A stretch of 23,674 nt of DNA from an uncultured Acidaminococcus sp. GTDB taxonomy: Bacteria; Bacillota; Negativicutes; Acidaminococcales; Acidaminococcaceae. A model generated the notes under the pieces. That model saw only the letters and a list, made by a program, of their open reading frames with translations, was not told the origin of the DNA and did no database searches. Numbering within the stretch: the stretch's first letter is position 1; the number at the start of each line of letters is the position of its first letter. The position numbers were made by a program, and so were the translations under genes. The DNA lies in contig UPXT01000031.1 of assembly GCA_900538365.1 (NCBI GenBank), positions 1-23,674 of the forward strand, read 5' to 3'. Below are positions 7,899 to 14,405 of the stretch, one piece after another.

Positions 7899-8762
7899 TT
7901 ATTTCTTTTCCGCAAGGATGGCGAGGAGTTCTTCCCGCATCGCTTCAACAGGAGCTTTCTTCCCCGTCCACAGTTCAATCTGGGCAGCCCCTTGGTAAAG
8001 GCTCATGCCAAGGCCGTTCAGGATGCGGCAGCCTTTTGCTTCAGCATCCAGGAGAAACTGTGTCTTTGCAGGATTATAACAAGCGTCAAAATAAAGCTGT
8101 TCCGGTTTCATGTATTCCTTGGGGAGCGGCGTTTCCCCGATGGAACGCCCCATGCCAACGCCGCTGGCGTTAAGGACCACATCGCAGGCCGATAGTTTCG
8201 AAAAGTCTCCATAAGGGACGAACTCTGCGACAGGAGCAAAATTCTTGTTGATGTCATCGACGAGGGACTTGGCACAGCCTTCAAACTTGTCTGTGATGTA
8301 AATCTTGCGAGCCCCGTGGTAAGCAAGGATAGAACACATGGCGCGGCCCGCCCCGCCGCCGCCAAAGCAGAAGAAGACACACTGATCGACCTTCACACCG
8401 GCCTCTTCCGTCAGGGCTGTATAAAAACCAACGCCATCCGTGTTGTAGCCGATAAGCTTGCCCTCTGGCGTCTTGACAACGGTGTTGCTGGACCCCATTT
8501 TTTGACAGAGGGGATCAAGTTCGTCAAGATACTCCAACACTTTGACTTTATTTGGCTTTGTTACGGCAAATCCAGCAAAATTCATATATCGCAGGCCATT
8601 CACAATATCTCCCAAATGCTCATTATCCGTTTCCGTATAAAAGTAGACCATATTGAGCCCAGCTGCTTCATACCCTTTGTTTTGCATCCTTGCAGCAAAG
8701 GACTGCGTCAAAGGAAGTCCCAAAAGAGTAATCATTTTCGTATTGATATCGACCTTCATCAT
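7899..8762 (-). CDS. Shikimate/quinate dehydrogenase paralogue in the TRAP operon
   Basis: A 287-residue member of the shikimate dehydrogenase family, distinct from the biosynthetic aroE at 11611-12444. The substrate domain shows VTKPNK (catalytic Lys72), SSNT (91-94) and YNTDGVGF (107-113, catalytic Asp109). The nucleotide domain has the glycine-rich FGGGGAGRA (133-141). The N-terminal substrate motif, usually SxS in AroE, reads TQS (19-21). The family reversibly oxidises the ring hydroxyl of shikimate, quinate or an aminated analogue using NAD(P). Linkage to a TRAP importer and a TIM-barrel isomerase/dehydratase-like gene suggests catabolic use, perhaps on quinate, shikimate or a related cyclic acid (inference). 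The start at 8762 has GAAGG 6 bases upstream. A longer open frame to 8849 overlaps the previous gene and has no ribosome binding site. Gap to the preceding gene is 16 bases. Confidence 0.85.
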   Translation of the reverse strand: MMKVDINTKMITLLGLPLTQSFAARMQNKGYEAAGLNMVYFYTETDNEHLGDIVNGLRYMNFAGFAVTKPNKVKVLEYLDELDPLCQKMGSSNTVVKTPEGKLIGYNTDGVGFYTALTEEAGVKVDQCVFFCFGGGGAGRAMCSILAYHGARKIYITDKFEGCAKSLVDDINKNFAPVAEFVPYGDFSKLSACDVVLNASGVGMGRSIGETPLPKEYMKPEQLYFDACYNPAKTQFLLDAEAKGCRILNGLGMSLYQGAAQIELWTGKKAPVEAMREELLAILAEKK

Positions 8763-8778
8763 TCCTGACCTTCTTTCT

Positions 8779-9585
8779 TCACAGACCGGCTGCGGTGAGA
8801 TACTCCCGTGCCGTTTCAAGACAATTTCGGATGTGTCCTTCTTCTCCATAGGTTTCTATATATTTTTTATTTGGAAGTTCAATGGAACAAGGCCCTTCAG
8901 GCAGTACTTTCAGGTAGTCCTTAACGGGAATCGCACCGCGGCCCACATATTCCCGTGCTTCCCGCATGATTTCAACTGGTTTGTATGCTTTTTCATTTTT
9001 GGGGCAGTCACAAAGATGGATCACGCCAACTAAGGAGGGATCGAGCTTCTTGAGGTCTTCCACCGTCACGCCTGACCAGTAGCAGTAGAGCATATCCAAA
9101 AGAACTTTAGCGTTATCGGCGCCGACTTCCTTAAGGAACTGGAGCGTATCGGGCAGATTCACAAGGCCCGAAATCACAGGAAACTCCAAATTCATGGTGA
9201 GACCAAATTCCTTGGCATCTTCACAGATCTTTCCGTAGCAGTCGACGGCAAAGCCATGATCCATTGTCCACACACTGGAAAGGACGTCTGTAAATCCGAG
9301 TTTTGCAGCACACTCAAAAGCACCTCGGTAATCACGAGGAAGGTCTTCCTTTACTCGAACCAACTCGATATCGAGCGGCTGCAGGGATGTCTCCTCTAAG
9401 GCAACCTGAATACTTGCGAACAATCCTGGATTATTTTCCAAGTGGACCTGCGGTTCCCCCGCCTGCCCCATAGGGATTGTCCGCAGACTAACATAATCAT
9501 AACCCGCCTTTGATGCCATCTTGACTTGGGCCAAAGGGTCCATTCCCGGCACTGTAAGATAGGCCAAGGAAATTTTTCTTGTCAT
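8779..9585 (-). CDS. Sugar phosphate isomerase/epimerase-like TIM-barrel protein
   Basis: A 268-residue protein of the xylose isomerase-like/AP endonuclease 2 superfamily. Candidate metal ligands fall at the strand ends where the family places them: NLEFP, LLDMLY, VIHLCD and SIELPN (E, D, H, E). The superfamily includes sugar epimerases, inosose dehydratases, hydroxypyruvate isomerases and 3-dehydroshikimate dehydratases. Next to a shikimate-dehydrogenase paralogue, the last is an attractive idea, but nothing in the sequence settles it. AGGAGG lies 7 bases before the ATG. It is the first gene of the catabolic operon, with a promoter at 9646-9675 and a dyad further upstream. Confidence 0.8.
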   Translation of the reverse strand: MTRKISLAYLTVPGMDPLAQVKMASKAGYDYVSLRTIPMGQAGEPQVHLENNPGLFASIQVALEETSLQPLDIELVRVKEDLPRDYRGAFECAAKLGFTDVLSSVWTMDHGFAVDCYGKICEDAKEFGLTMNLEFPVISGLVNLPDTLQFLKEVGADNAKVLLDMLYCYWSGVTVEDLKKLDPSLVGVIHLCDCPKNEKAYKPVEIMREAREYVGRGAIPVKDYLKVLPEGPCSIELPNKKYIETYGEEGHIRNCLETAREYLTAAGL

Positions 9586-9645
9586 AGTGAATCCTCCTAC
9601 TTTTTCCGTTCAGGAAGTAATGAGTCCGCCTTTTCTTATGGTTCC

Positions 9646-9675
9646 ATTGTAGGATGAATTTTCTGACATTTCCAA
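9646..9675 (-). promoter_or_regulatory. Predicted sigma-70 promoter of the catabolic operon
   Basis: TTGGAA (9670-9675) and TACAAT (9646-9651) on the minus strand are separated by 18 bases. They place the start site near 9639, about 54 bases before the first start codon. The imperfect -35 fits a promoter that needs an activator. Confidence 0.65.
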
Positions 9676-9698
9676 TACATTGTTTTTAAAAATATATG

Positions 9699-9718
9699 AA
9701 TAATATCGATATATTATT
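9699..9718. promoter_or_regulatory. AT-rich dyad, candidate LysR operator
   Basis: Perfect 8-bp inverted arms AATAATAT and ATATTATT surround CGAT. The centre lies about 69 bases upstream of the predicted transcription start, the usual location of the LysR recognition site. The operon encodes its own LysR regulator (2968-3900). The core TAA-TCGAT-TTA recurs at 9881-9899. Assignment to this regulator is inference. Confidence 0.5.
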
Positions 9719-9755
9719 TGCCAAGTAATAGGTAGAAACCTGAGAACAGGCATAG

Positions 9756-9878
9756 TTACGCCTTTTCATCATCAAAATAGGGAAGACAAGCTCCCTTATT
9801 TTTACAATTTTGTTCATCTATTTTCTTGTTTTTGTCTACGATTTCCTTCCCTATCACCACTCTATATTTTCTTTTCAT
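9756..9878 (-). CDS. Possible small ORF of 40 residues, doubtful
   Basis: An ATG-started frame (MKRKYRVVIGKEIVDKNKK, ending ACLPYFDDEKA) lies in the 454-base gap between the HMG-CoA-lyase-like gene and the catabolic operon. It is strongly hydrophilic and has two cysteines. No ribosome binding site precedes its ATG. A 15-codon frame at 9862-9909 with GGGAG upstream (MKNDKFIEFIHEKKI) runs into it in another frame, and loss of one A in a short A-run would join the two into about 50 codons. It may be a decayed or frameshifted small gene, or chance. The rest of this gap holds the promoter, the dyads, an imperfect AGGGA/TCCCT stem near 9780-9800 and the terminator at 9941-9980. Confidence 0.2.
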   Translation of the reverse strand: MKRKYRVVIGKEIVDKNKKIDEQNCKNKGACLPYFDDEKA

Positions 9879-9880
9879 GA

Positions 9881-9899
9881 ATAAATTCGATGAATTTAT
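9881..9899. repeat. Second AT-rich dyad in the operon upstream region
   Basis: Perfect 8-bp arms ATAAATTC and GAATTTAT flank GAT. It shares a TAA-N2-TCGAT...TTA core with the dyad at 9699-9718, 181 bases away. It could be a second operator for the same regulator, allowing looping, but this is speculative. Confidence 0.35.
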
Positions 9900-9930
9900 C
9901 ATTCTTCATGGATTCTCCCGACAGCATCCA

Positions 9931-9980
9931 AAAACATAAGAAAAGGAGCCGCACGACGCCAATTTCGTACGACTCCCCTT
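9931..9980 (-). terminator. Terminator of the HMG-CoA lyase-like gene
   Basis: On the minus strand a 16-bp stem (9965-9980 with 9941-9956) closes an 8-nt loop. Four of its pairs are G-U wobbles that form only in minus-strand RNA, which fixes the direction. CUUAUGUUUUU follows. It lies 60 bases after the stop codon at 10040. Confidence 0.75.
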
Positions 9981-10039
9981 ATGAGTCTTATTTTTTTCTC
10001 AAAAAACTAGTAAAAAAAAGATAAAAATCATCCACTTTC

Positions 10040-10987
10040 TCATTTCATGGTTTCATTTTTACCTTGTCCCGTAGGAATCTCCCGGAATAGATCTCTGCTC
10101 TTACCTGCTCGCAGGAGATAGCTGTCCGTCGGATGGGCCACCAGCTGAGCCACACGGCGGCTCACTTCCAAGGCTTTATCAAAATCGATGCCTGTATCGA
10201 TGCCGCTTTCCTCACAAAGGTTCAGGACGTCTTCTGTTGCCACGTTGCCTGCTGCACCAGGAACGAAAGGACAGCCGCCCACACCGGCAAAGCTCGAATC
10301 AAACTGGGTGAAGCCGCTTTGCATGCCCGCAAGGATATTGGCCATGCCAAGGCCCCGCGTGTTATGGAAATGCAGCCACCACATGTTTTTAGGATAATGC
10401 TTCTTCATGTAGGCACAGATTTCCTGAACTTGGGGCGGAAAAGCCATACCTGATGCATCAGAAAGGGAAATCTCATTGATACCGACCGCCATGTAGGCTT
10501 CTACGATGGAGGCGACAGCACCGATGGGGATTTCCTTATCCCAAGGAGATCCAAAAGCCATGGAGATGGATCCCGAAATCTCAAGACCCGCTTCCTTGGC
10601 GCAGGTAACGCAGTCACCAAAGCGAGCAACACTTTCTTCCGGCGTCCGGTTGAGATTTGCCAGGTTATGGGCCCTACTTGCCGAAACATTGAGCTTTACC
10701 TTCTTGCAGCCGCAGGCAATGGCCCGCTCCACTCCGCGCAGATTGGCAATGAGGGCACGATACTCCACATCAGGGACTTTCTCCAGCTTCTCATAGACTT
10801 CATCAGTATTGGCCATTTGGGGGACTGCCTTAGGACTCATAAAAGACCCGACTTCAATGACGCTGAAGCCTGCTTTTCCCATCCCATCGAGGAGTTCCAG
10901 CTTTTCCTCTGTCGTAAACATTCTTTTTTCGTTTTGGAGACCATCGCGAAGGCCCACTTCGCAGATGCGGATCTTTTTCGGTAACAT
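10040..10987 (-). CDS. HMG-CoA lyase-family protein
   Basis: A 315-residue HMG-CoA lyase-like TIM-barrel enzyme of the DRE-TIM metallolyase superfamily. All catalytic positions are present: R14-D15 in GLRDGLQNE, H206 and H208 in HFHNTRGLG, C239 in GVGGCPF and N248 in AAGN. Their spacing equals that of known HMG-CoA lyases. The enzyme would cleave a 3-hydroxy-3-methylacyl-CoA to acetyl-CoA (or an analogue) and a 3-oxo acid. No CoA transferase, acyl-CoA dehydrogenase or hydratase lies nearby, so the true substrate and pathway are open; related lyases act on other hydroxyacyl-CoAs. GGGAGG lies about 9 bases upstream of the ATG. The gene has its own promoter and terminator, though read-through from aroK is possible because no terminator follows aroK. 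Confidence 0.88.
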   Translation of the reverse strand: MLPKKIRICEVGLRDGLQNEKRMFTTEEKLELLDGMGKAGFSVIEVGSFMSPKAVPQMANTDEVYEKLEKVPDVEYRALIANLRGVERAIACGCKKVKLNVSASRAHNLANLNRTPEESVARFGDCVTCAKEAGLEISGSISMAFGSPWDKEIPIGAVASIVEAYMAVGINEISLSDASGMAFPPQVQEICAYMKKHYPKNMWWLHFHNTRGLGMANILAGMQSGFTQFDSSFAGVGGCPFVPGAAGNVATEDVLNLCEESGIDTGIDFDKALEVSRRVAQLVAHPTDSYLLRAGKSRDLFREIPTGQGKNETMK

Positions 10988-11009
10988 GACACATTTCCTC
11001 CCATTTTCT

Positions 11010-11028
11010 CTGCTTCTTCCAGAAGCAG
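11010..11028 (-). other. 7-bp hairpin in the leader of the HMG-CoA lyase-like gene
   Basis: CTGCTTC and GAAGCAG pair around a 5-nt loop, a few bases upstream of the GGGAGG ribosome binding site. No U-run follows, so it is not a terminator. It could affect translation or mRNA stability. No function is known. Confidence 0.3.
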
Positions 11029-11055
11029 GACAGTAAAACCGATTGTTCTGTCTTC

Positions 11056-11084
11056 ATTGTATAAGGGGCAGAAAATTTTGTCAT
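11056..11084 (-). promoter_or_regulatory. Predicted promoter of the HMG-CoA lyase-like gene
   Basis: ATGACA (11079-11084) and TACAAT (11056-11061) are separated by exactly 17 bases. The site lies between the aroK stop and the lyase start, giving a leader of about 60 bases. Confidence 0.65.
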
Positions 11085-11120
11085 TATTCAGTTTTCTATT
11101 GAATTCATAGGAAGATTCTA

Positions 11121-11618
11121 TCAAGTCCGCTTGTTACAAATCTCCACAATGAAAGCCGCTGTCTTTTTGAATGCGCTTCCCACAGGAATCTTGACATCGG
11201 CATAGCCTTCATAAAGAGGGCGCCGTTTTTGGTCAAGGTCCCGAACTTTCTCCGCGTCCTCTTTAAGAAGGGGCCGTGTTGAGGTATCAACGGAGGCAAT
11301 GATAGCTTCTACATCACGGTCAAGGAAAAAGATGGTTCCGGTTTTTTTTAGAAGGGCCATATTCTCCTTTCTCGTCACAACACCGCCGCCGCAGGAAATG
11401 ACGCAGCAATCCTTTTGGCAAAGCTGACGAATCGCTTCTGTTTCCCTTGTCCGAAAATAAGCTTCCCCTTTTTCAAACATATGGGGAATGGTTTCACCAG
11501 CAAGACGTTCCGTTACGACATCCGCATCGTAAAATGGCAGGGACAGGGCTTTTGCCACCAGGGCTCCAATGGTACTTTTCCCGCAGCCTGGGAGCCCAAT
11601 AAAAATGAGGTTATCCAT
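11121..11618 (-). CDS. aroK: Shikimate kinase
   Basis: A 165-residue P-loop kinase that phosphorylates shikimate to shikimate 3-phosphate with ATP in the cytoplasm, the fifth step to chorismate. The Walker A motif GLPGCGKST spans 8-16. The DAD substrate/Mg motif is at 31-33, FRTRE (55-59) supplies the shikimate-binding arginine, GGG is at 77-79, and RPLL sits in the lid region. Length is typical. The start overlaps the end of aroE by 8 bases and uses a GAGGAGG inside the aroE coding end, implying translational coupling. It is the last gene of the aromatic operon. No terminator is evident after its stop. Confidence 0.95.
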   Translation of the reverse strand: MDNLIFIGLPGCGKSTIGALVAKALSLPFYDADVVTERLAGETIPHMFEKGEAYFRTRETEAIRQLCQKDCCVISCGGGVVTRKENMALLKKTGTIFFLDRDVEAIIASVDTSTRPLLKEDAEKVRDLDQKRRPLYEGYADVKIPVGSAFKKTAAFIVEICNKRT

Positions 11619-12444
11619 GCAGTTCCTCCTCTAAAAGAGCTGCGATACGCTCTACAATGGAGCCGTCTACTTTTTGGTCCAGCCAAATTTCTTCAGAGGC
11701 AATGGCTTGGGCAACAAGCATATAAAGACCATTACAGCTTGGCACGCCTGCTCTTTTGGCAAGGTGCATGAACTTCGTTTCTGTCGGATTATAAACAATA
11801 TCGACAGCGGCTTCCCGCGTCTTTGCAAAGACCTCAGGACGGACGGGTGAAAATCCCGCATGGGGGCTCATTCCCACAGGCGTCGTATTGATGATGGTAT
11901 CATGGAAAGGAAGATCTCGCTGATGAGCATAGTCCATCATGGTAACCTCCGGTGCCCGCTCAAGGAAGTCACTCAGTTCCCGCTTGCCTTTTTCCATATT
12001 GCGCGCCATGATAATGATTTCCTTCGGTCCCTGATCGAGGACATACTGCAGAACGGCACGAGCCGCGCCTCCTGTTCCAAGGACAATGATCCTTTTTCCA
12101 GAAAGATGGATGCCTTCATGGGCAAGAAGCCTGCCAAACCCCAGATAATCCGTATTATGGGCTTCCTTCCGCTCCTTGGTAAAAACAAGGGTATTGGCTG
12201 CCCCAATCTTTTGGGCGGCCTGGCTCATGGCAGGCATATGCTGAAGGGCCTTCACTTTGTAAGGAATGGTGACATTGAGGCCGTCAAAATGCTGAGCTGC
12301 CGAGGCAAAAAAATGGTCAATTTTATCTTGAGGAACCTCGATAAGTTCATAGGTTCCTGCTATTCCCATTTCTTTAAAAAAGGCTTTATGAATCTTGGGG
12401 GACCAACTATGGCCCAAGACCTTTCCTACAAGTCCTACCTTCAT
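11611..12444 (-). CDS. aroE: Shikimate dehydrogenase (biosynthetic)
   Basis: A 277-residue NADP-dependent enzyme reducing 3-dehydroshikimate to shikimate. It has the canonical substrate motif SWSP (13-16), NVTIPYK (57-63, catalytic Lys63), GAANT (81-85) and HNTDYLGF (96-103, Asp99). The nucleotide loop reads GTGGAARA. Unlike the second family member at 7899-8762 it keeps the SxS shikimate-carboxylate motif. It sits between pheA (21-base gap) and aroK (8-base overlap) in the aromatic operon, so it is the biosynthetic copy. AGGAGA lies 5 bases before the ATG. Confidence 0.95.
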   Translation of the reverse strand: MKVGLVGKVLGHSWSPKIHKAFFKEMGIAGTYELIEVPQDKIDHFFASAAQHFDGLNVTIPYKVKALQHMPAMSQAAQKIGAANTLVFTKERKEAHNTDYLGFGRLLAHEGIHLSGKRIIVLGTGGAARAVLQYVLDQGPKEIIIMARNMEKGKRELSDFLERAPEVTMMDYAHQRDLPFHDTIINTTPVGMSPHAGFSPVRPEVFAKTREAAVDIVYNPTETKFMHLAKRAGVPSCNGLYMLVAQAIASEEIWLDQKVDGSIVERIAALLEEELHG

Positions 12445-12465
12445 GACAATCTCCTATCTTCTCTC

Positions 12466-13314
12466 CTACAGATGGAACATGGTTCCATCGGCTTCATAAT
12501 TTCCTAAGAGGGTATAATGAGCCCGTTCCCCTTGAATGCCTCGAAGGGCCCGCTGAACTGCTTCGTCCGTTTCGTGAGCAAAAATATCCATGTGGAAAAA
12601 ATACTCCCATGGCCGTCCCGGGATGGGACGGGACTCGATATTCGTCATATTAATGGATTCCTCATCAAAATGGGAAAGGACGCGGTACAGGGAACCGGGC
12701 TCATGGGGCAGGGTCACGACAAGGGTCATTTTATCTGCCTTGGGGCTGATTTCTTTTTCCTTCCCAATAATGACAAAGCGGGTATAATTACTTTGATTTG
12801 TCTGGATACCGCGCATGAGAACTGTCAGGCCATAGGTTTCTGCGGCTTTGATGCCAGCCACGGCAGCAAGCCTTCTCTCTTTCCGTTCGGCGACCATACG
12901 GGCAGCTTCCGCCGTATTGCTGCAGGGAACGGCCCGCAAAAAAGGATGGGTACGAAAGAAGGCATGACACTGGGACAGCCCCTGTGGATGGGAATAGACC
13001 TCCCGAATTTCTTCCAGTTGTGTGTCACCATAGACAAGGAGGCAGTGCTCCACCTTGATAATCTTTTCCCCTACAATATAGGTATGGTATTTTCGGATCA
13101 GGTCATAGACATCTGTAATGCCGCCCGTGGAAGAATTTTCAATGGGAAGGACCCCGTAGTCGATGGTACCGTCCATGACGGCGACAACAACATCCTCAAA
13201 GTAAGGGAAGGCCTTTTTTTCATAATCCGTGTCCTCAAAAAAGCTGGTTGCTGCAAGGTCACTGTAAGCCCCGGGCACCCCTTGATATCCAATCTTACGT
13301 TTTGCCAGTCCCAT
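12466..13314 (-). CDS. pheA: Prephenate dehydratase with ACT domain
   Basis: A 282-residue monofunctional prephenate dehydratase converting prephenate to phenylpyruvate, the committed step to phenylalanine. The catalytic TRF motif is at 178-180. The C-terminal ACT domain carries PGSL (206-209) and ESRP (227-230), the phenylalanine-binding allosteric signature, so feedback inhibition by Phe is expected from the family. There is no N-terminal chorismate mutase domain, unlike enterobacterial PheA. The ATG overlaps the aroC stop by one base (TAATG), with a modest GGGAG upstream. Confidence 0.95.
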   Translation of the reverse strand: MGLAKRKIGYQGVPGAYSDLAATSFFEDTDYEKKAFPYFEDVVVAVMDGTIDYGVLPIENSSTGGITDVYDLIRKYHTYIVGEKIIKVEHCLLVYGDTQLEEIREVYSHPQGLSQCHAFFRTHPFLRAVPCSNTAEAARMVAERKERRLAAVAGIKAAETYGLTVLMRGIQTNQSNYTRFVIIGKEKEISPKADKMTLVVTLPHEPGSLYRVLSHFDEESINMTNIESRPIPGRPWEYFFHMDIFAHETDEAVQRALRGIQGERAHYTLLGNYEADGTMFHL

Positions 13315-14405
13315 TAAAGTTCACGCTCCCGGCAAAGCATGAGGTCACACAGGGCCCAAGCCGTCATGGCTTCCACAACGGGAACGGCACGGGGCACGAT
13401 GCAGGGATCATGGCGTCCCTTAATTTCTAGGATGGTCTCCTCATGGGTCTTGATATTCACAGTATGCTGCGGTTTATAAATGGAAGCCGTTGGTTTTACG
13501 ACAACACGGAACAAAAGGGGCATGCCCGTTGTAAGACCTCCTAGAATGCCGCCATTGTGGTTTGTCGTCGTAACGACCTTATCTCCTTTGATTGTCATCG
13601 GATCATTGGCCTCGGAACCCCGCATTCCGGCAAGGGAAAATCCATCACCAAATTCCACGCCCTTAACAGCAGGAATGGAAAAAAGTAGCCGGCTCAGCGT
13701 GCTTTCCACAGAATCGAAGTAGGGTTCCCCAATCCCCACGGGAAGGTGAAGAGCCATACATTCGATGACGCCGCCAACGGAATCCTTGTCTTCCTGGGCA
13801 GAACGGATGACGCTTTCCATGACAGCACGCGCTTTATCATCCAATGTGGCAAGGTAATGATTCCCAAGGTGAAGCAACGTTTCCTCAGTTTCTCCCAACG
13901 GATGGAAAGGTCGATCACAAGCCGTACCAATGCGGGCTATATGAGCACCGACGACGATTCCTTTTTGGCGCAGCAGCTGTTTAGCCACAGCACCTGCAAA
14001 GACAAGGGGCGCTGTAAGGCGGCCCGAAAAGGCCCCACCGCCACGATAGTCATTGGCCCCATGGGCCTTCACATATCCCGGATAATCACCATGGCTTGGA
14101 CGCATGACATCCTTTAGGAGGGAATAGTCTTTGGAATGGGCATCGTGATTCACAATGCGGGCACATAGGGCCATTCCGGTTGTCTTTCCTTCAAAAAAAC
14201 CACTTTCAATGGTGAATTGATCCGTTTCCTTTCGATGGGTAGAAAGAGGAGACTGCCCTGGTACGCGCCGAGCCATTTCCTTTTCAATGGCGTCTAGGTC
14301 GAGTGTGATATTGGGCGGCAGGCCATCAAGAACGATTCCGATGGAAGGACCGTGTGATTCGCCATAGATAGTCATACGAAGCCGCATTCCGACTGTAGAA
14401 CTCAT
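13314..14405 (-). CDS. aroC: Chorismate synthase
   Basis: A 363-residue enzyme converting EPSP to chorismate with reduced FMN. Family signatures include GESHGP near residues 15-20, the block RPSHGDYPGYVKAHGANDYR with GGGAFSGR following, and RGSEANDPM. Length is standard for the bacterial enzyme. No flavin reductase domain is fused. The start codon overlaps the aroA stop as ATGA, with AGGAGG 9 bases upstream, a clear case of coupled translation in the aromatic operon. Confidence 0.96.
   Translation of the reverse strand: MSSTVGMRLRMTIYGESHGPSIGIVLDGLPPNITLDLDAIEKEMARRVPGQSPLSTHRKETDQFTIESGFFEGKTTGMALCARIVNHDAHSKDYSLLKDVMRPSHGDYPGYVKAHGANDYRGGGAFSGRLTAPLVFAGAVAKQLLRQKGIVVGAHIARIGTACDRPFHPLGETEETLLHLGNHYLATLDDKARAVMESVIRSAQEDKDSVGGVIECMALHLPVGIGEPYFDSVESTLSRLLFSIPAVKGVEFGDGFSLAGMRGSEANDPMTIKGDKVVTTTNHNGGILGGLTTGMPLLFRVVVKPTASIYKPQHTVNIKTHEETILEIKGRHDPCIVPRAVPVVEAMTAWALCDLMLCREREL

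Noticed and set aside
9776..9803. A plus- or minus-strand terminator at the imperfect AGGGA/TCCCT stem.
   Set aside because: The perfect stem is only about 5 bp with interrupted extension, and no gene on either strand ends just before it.
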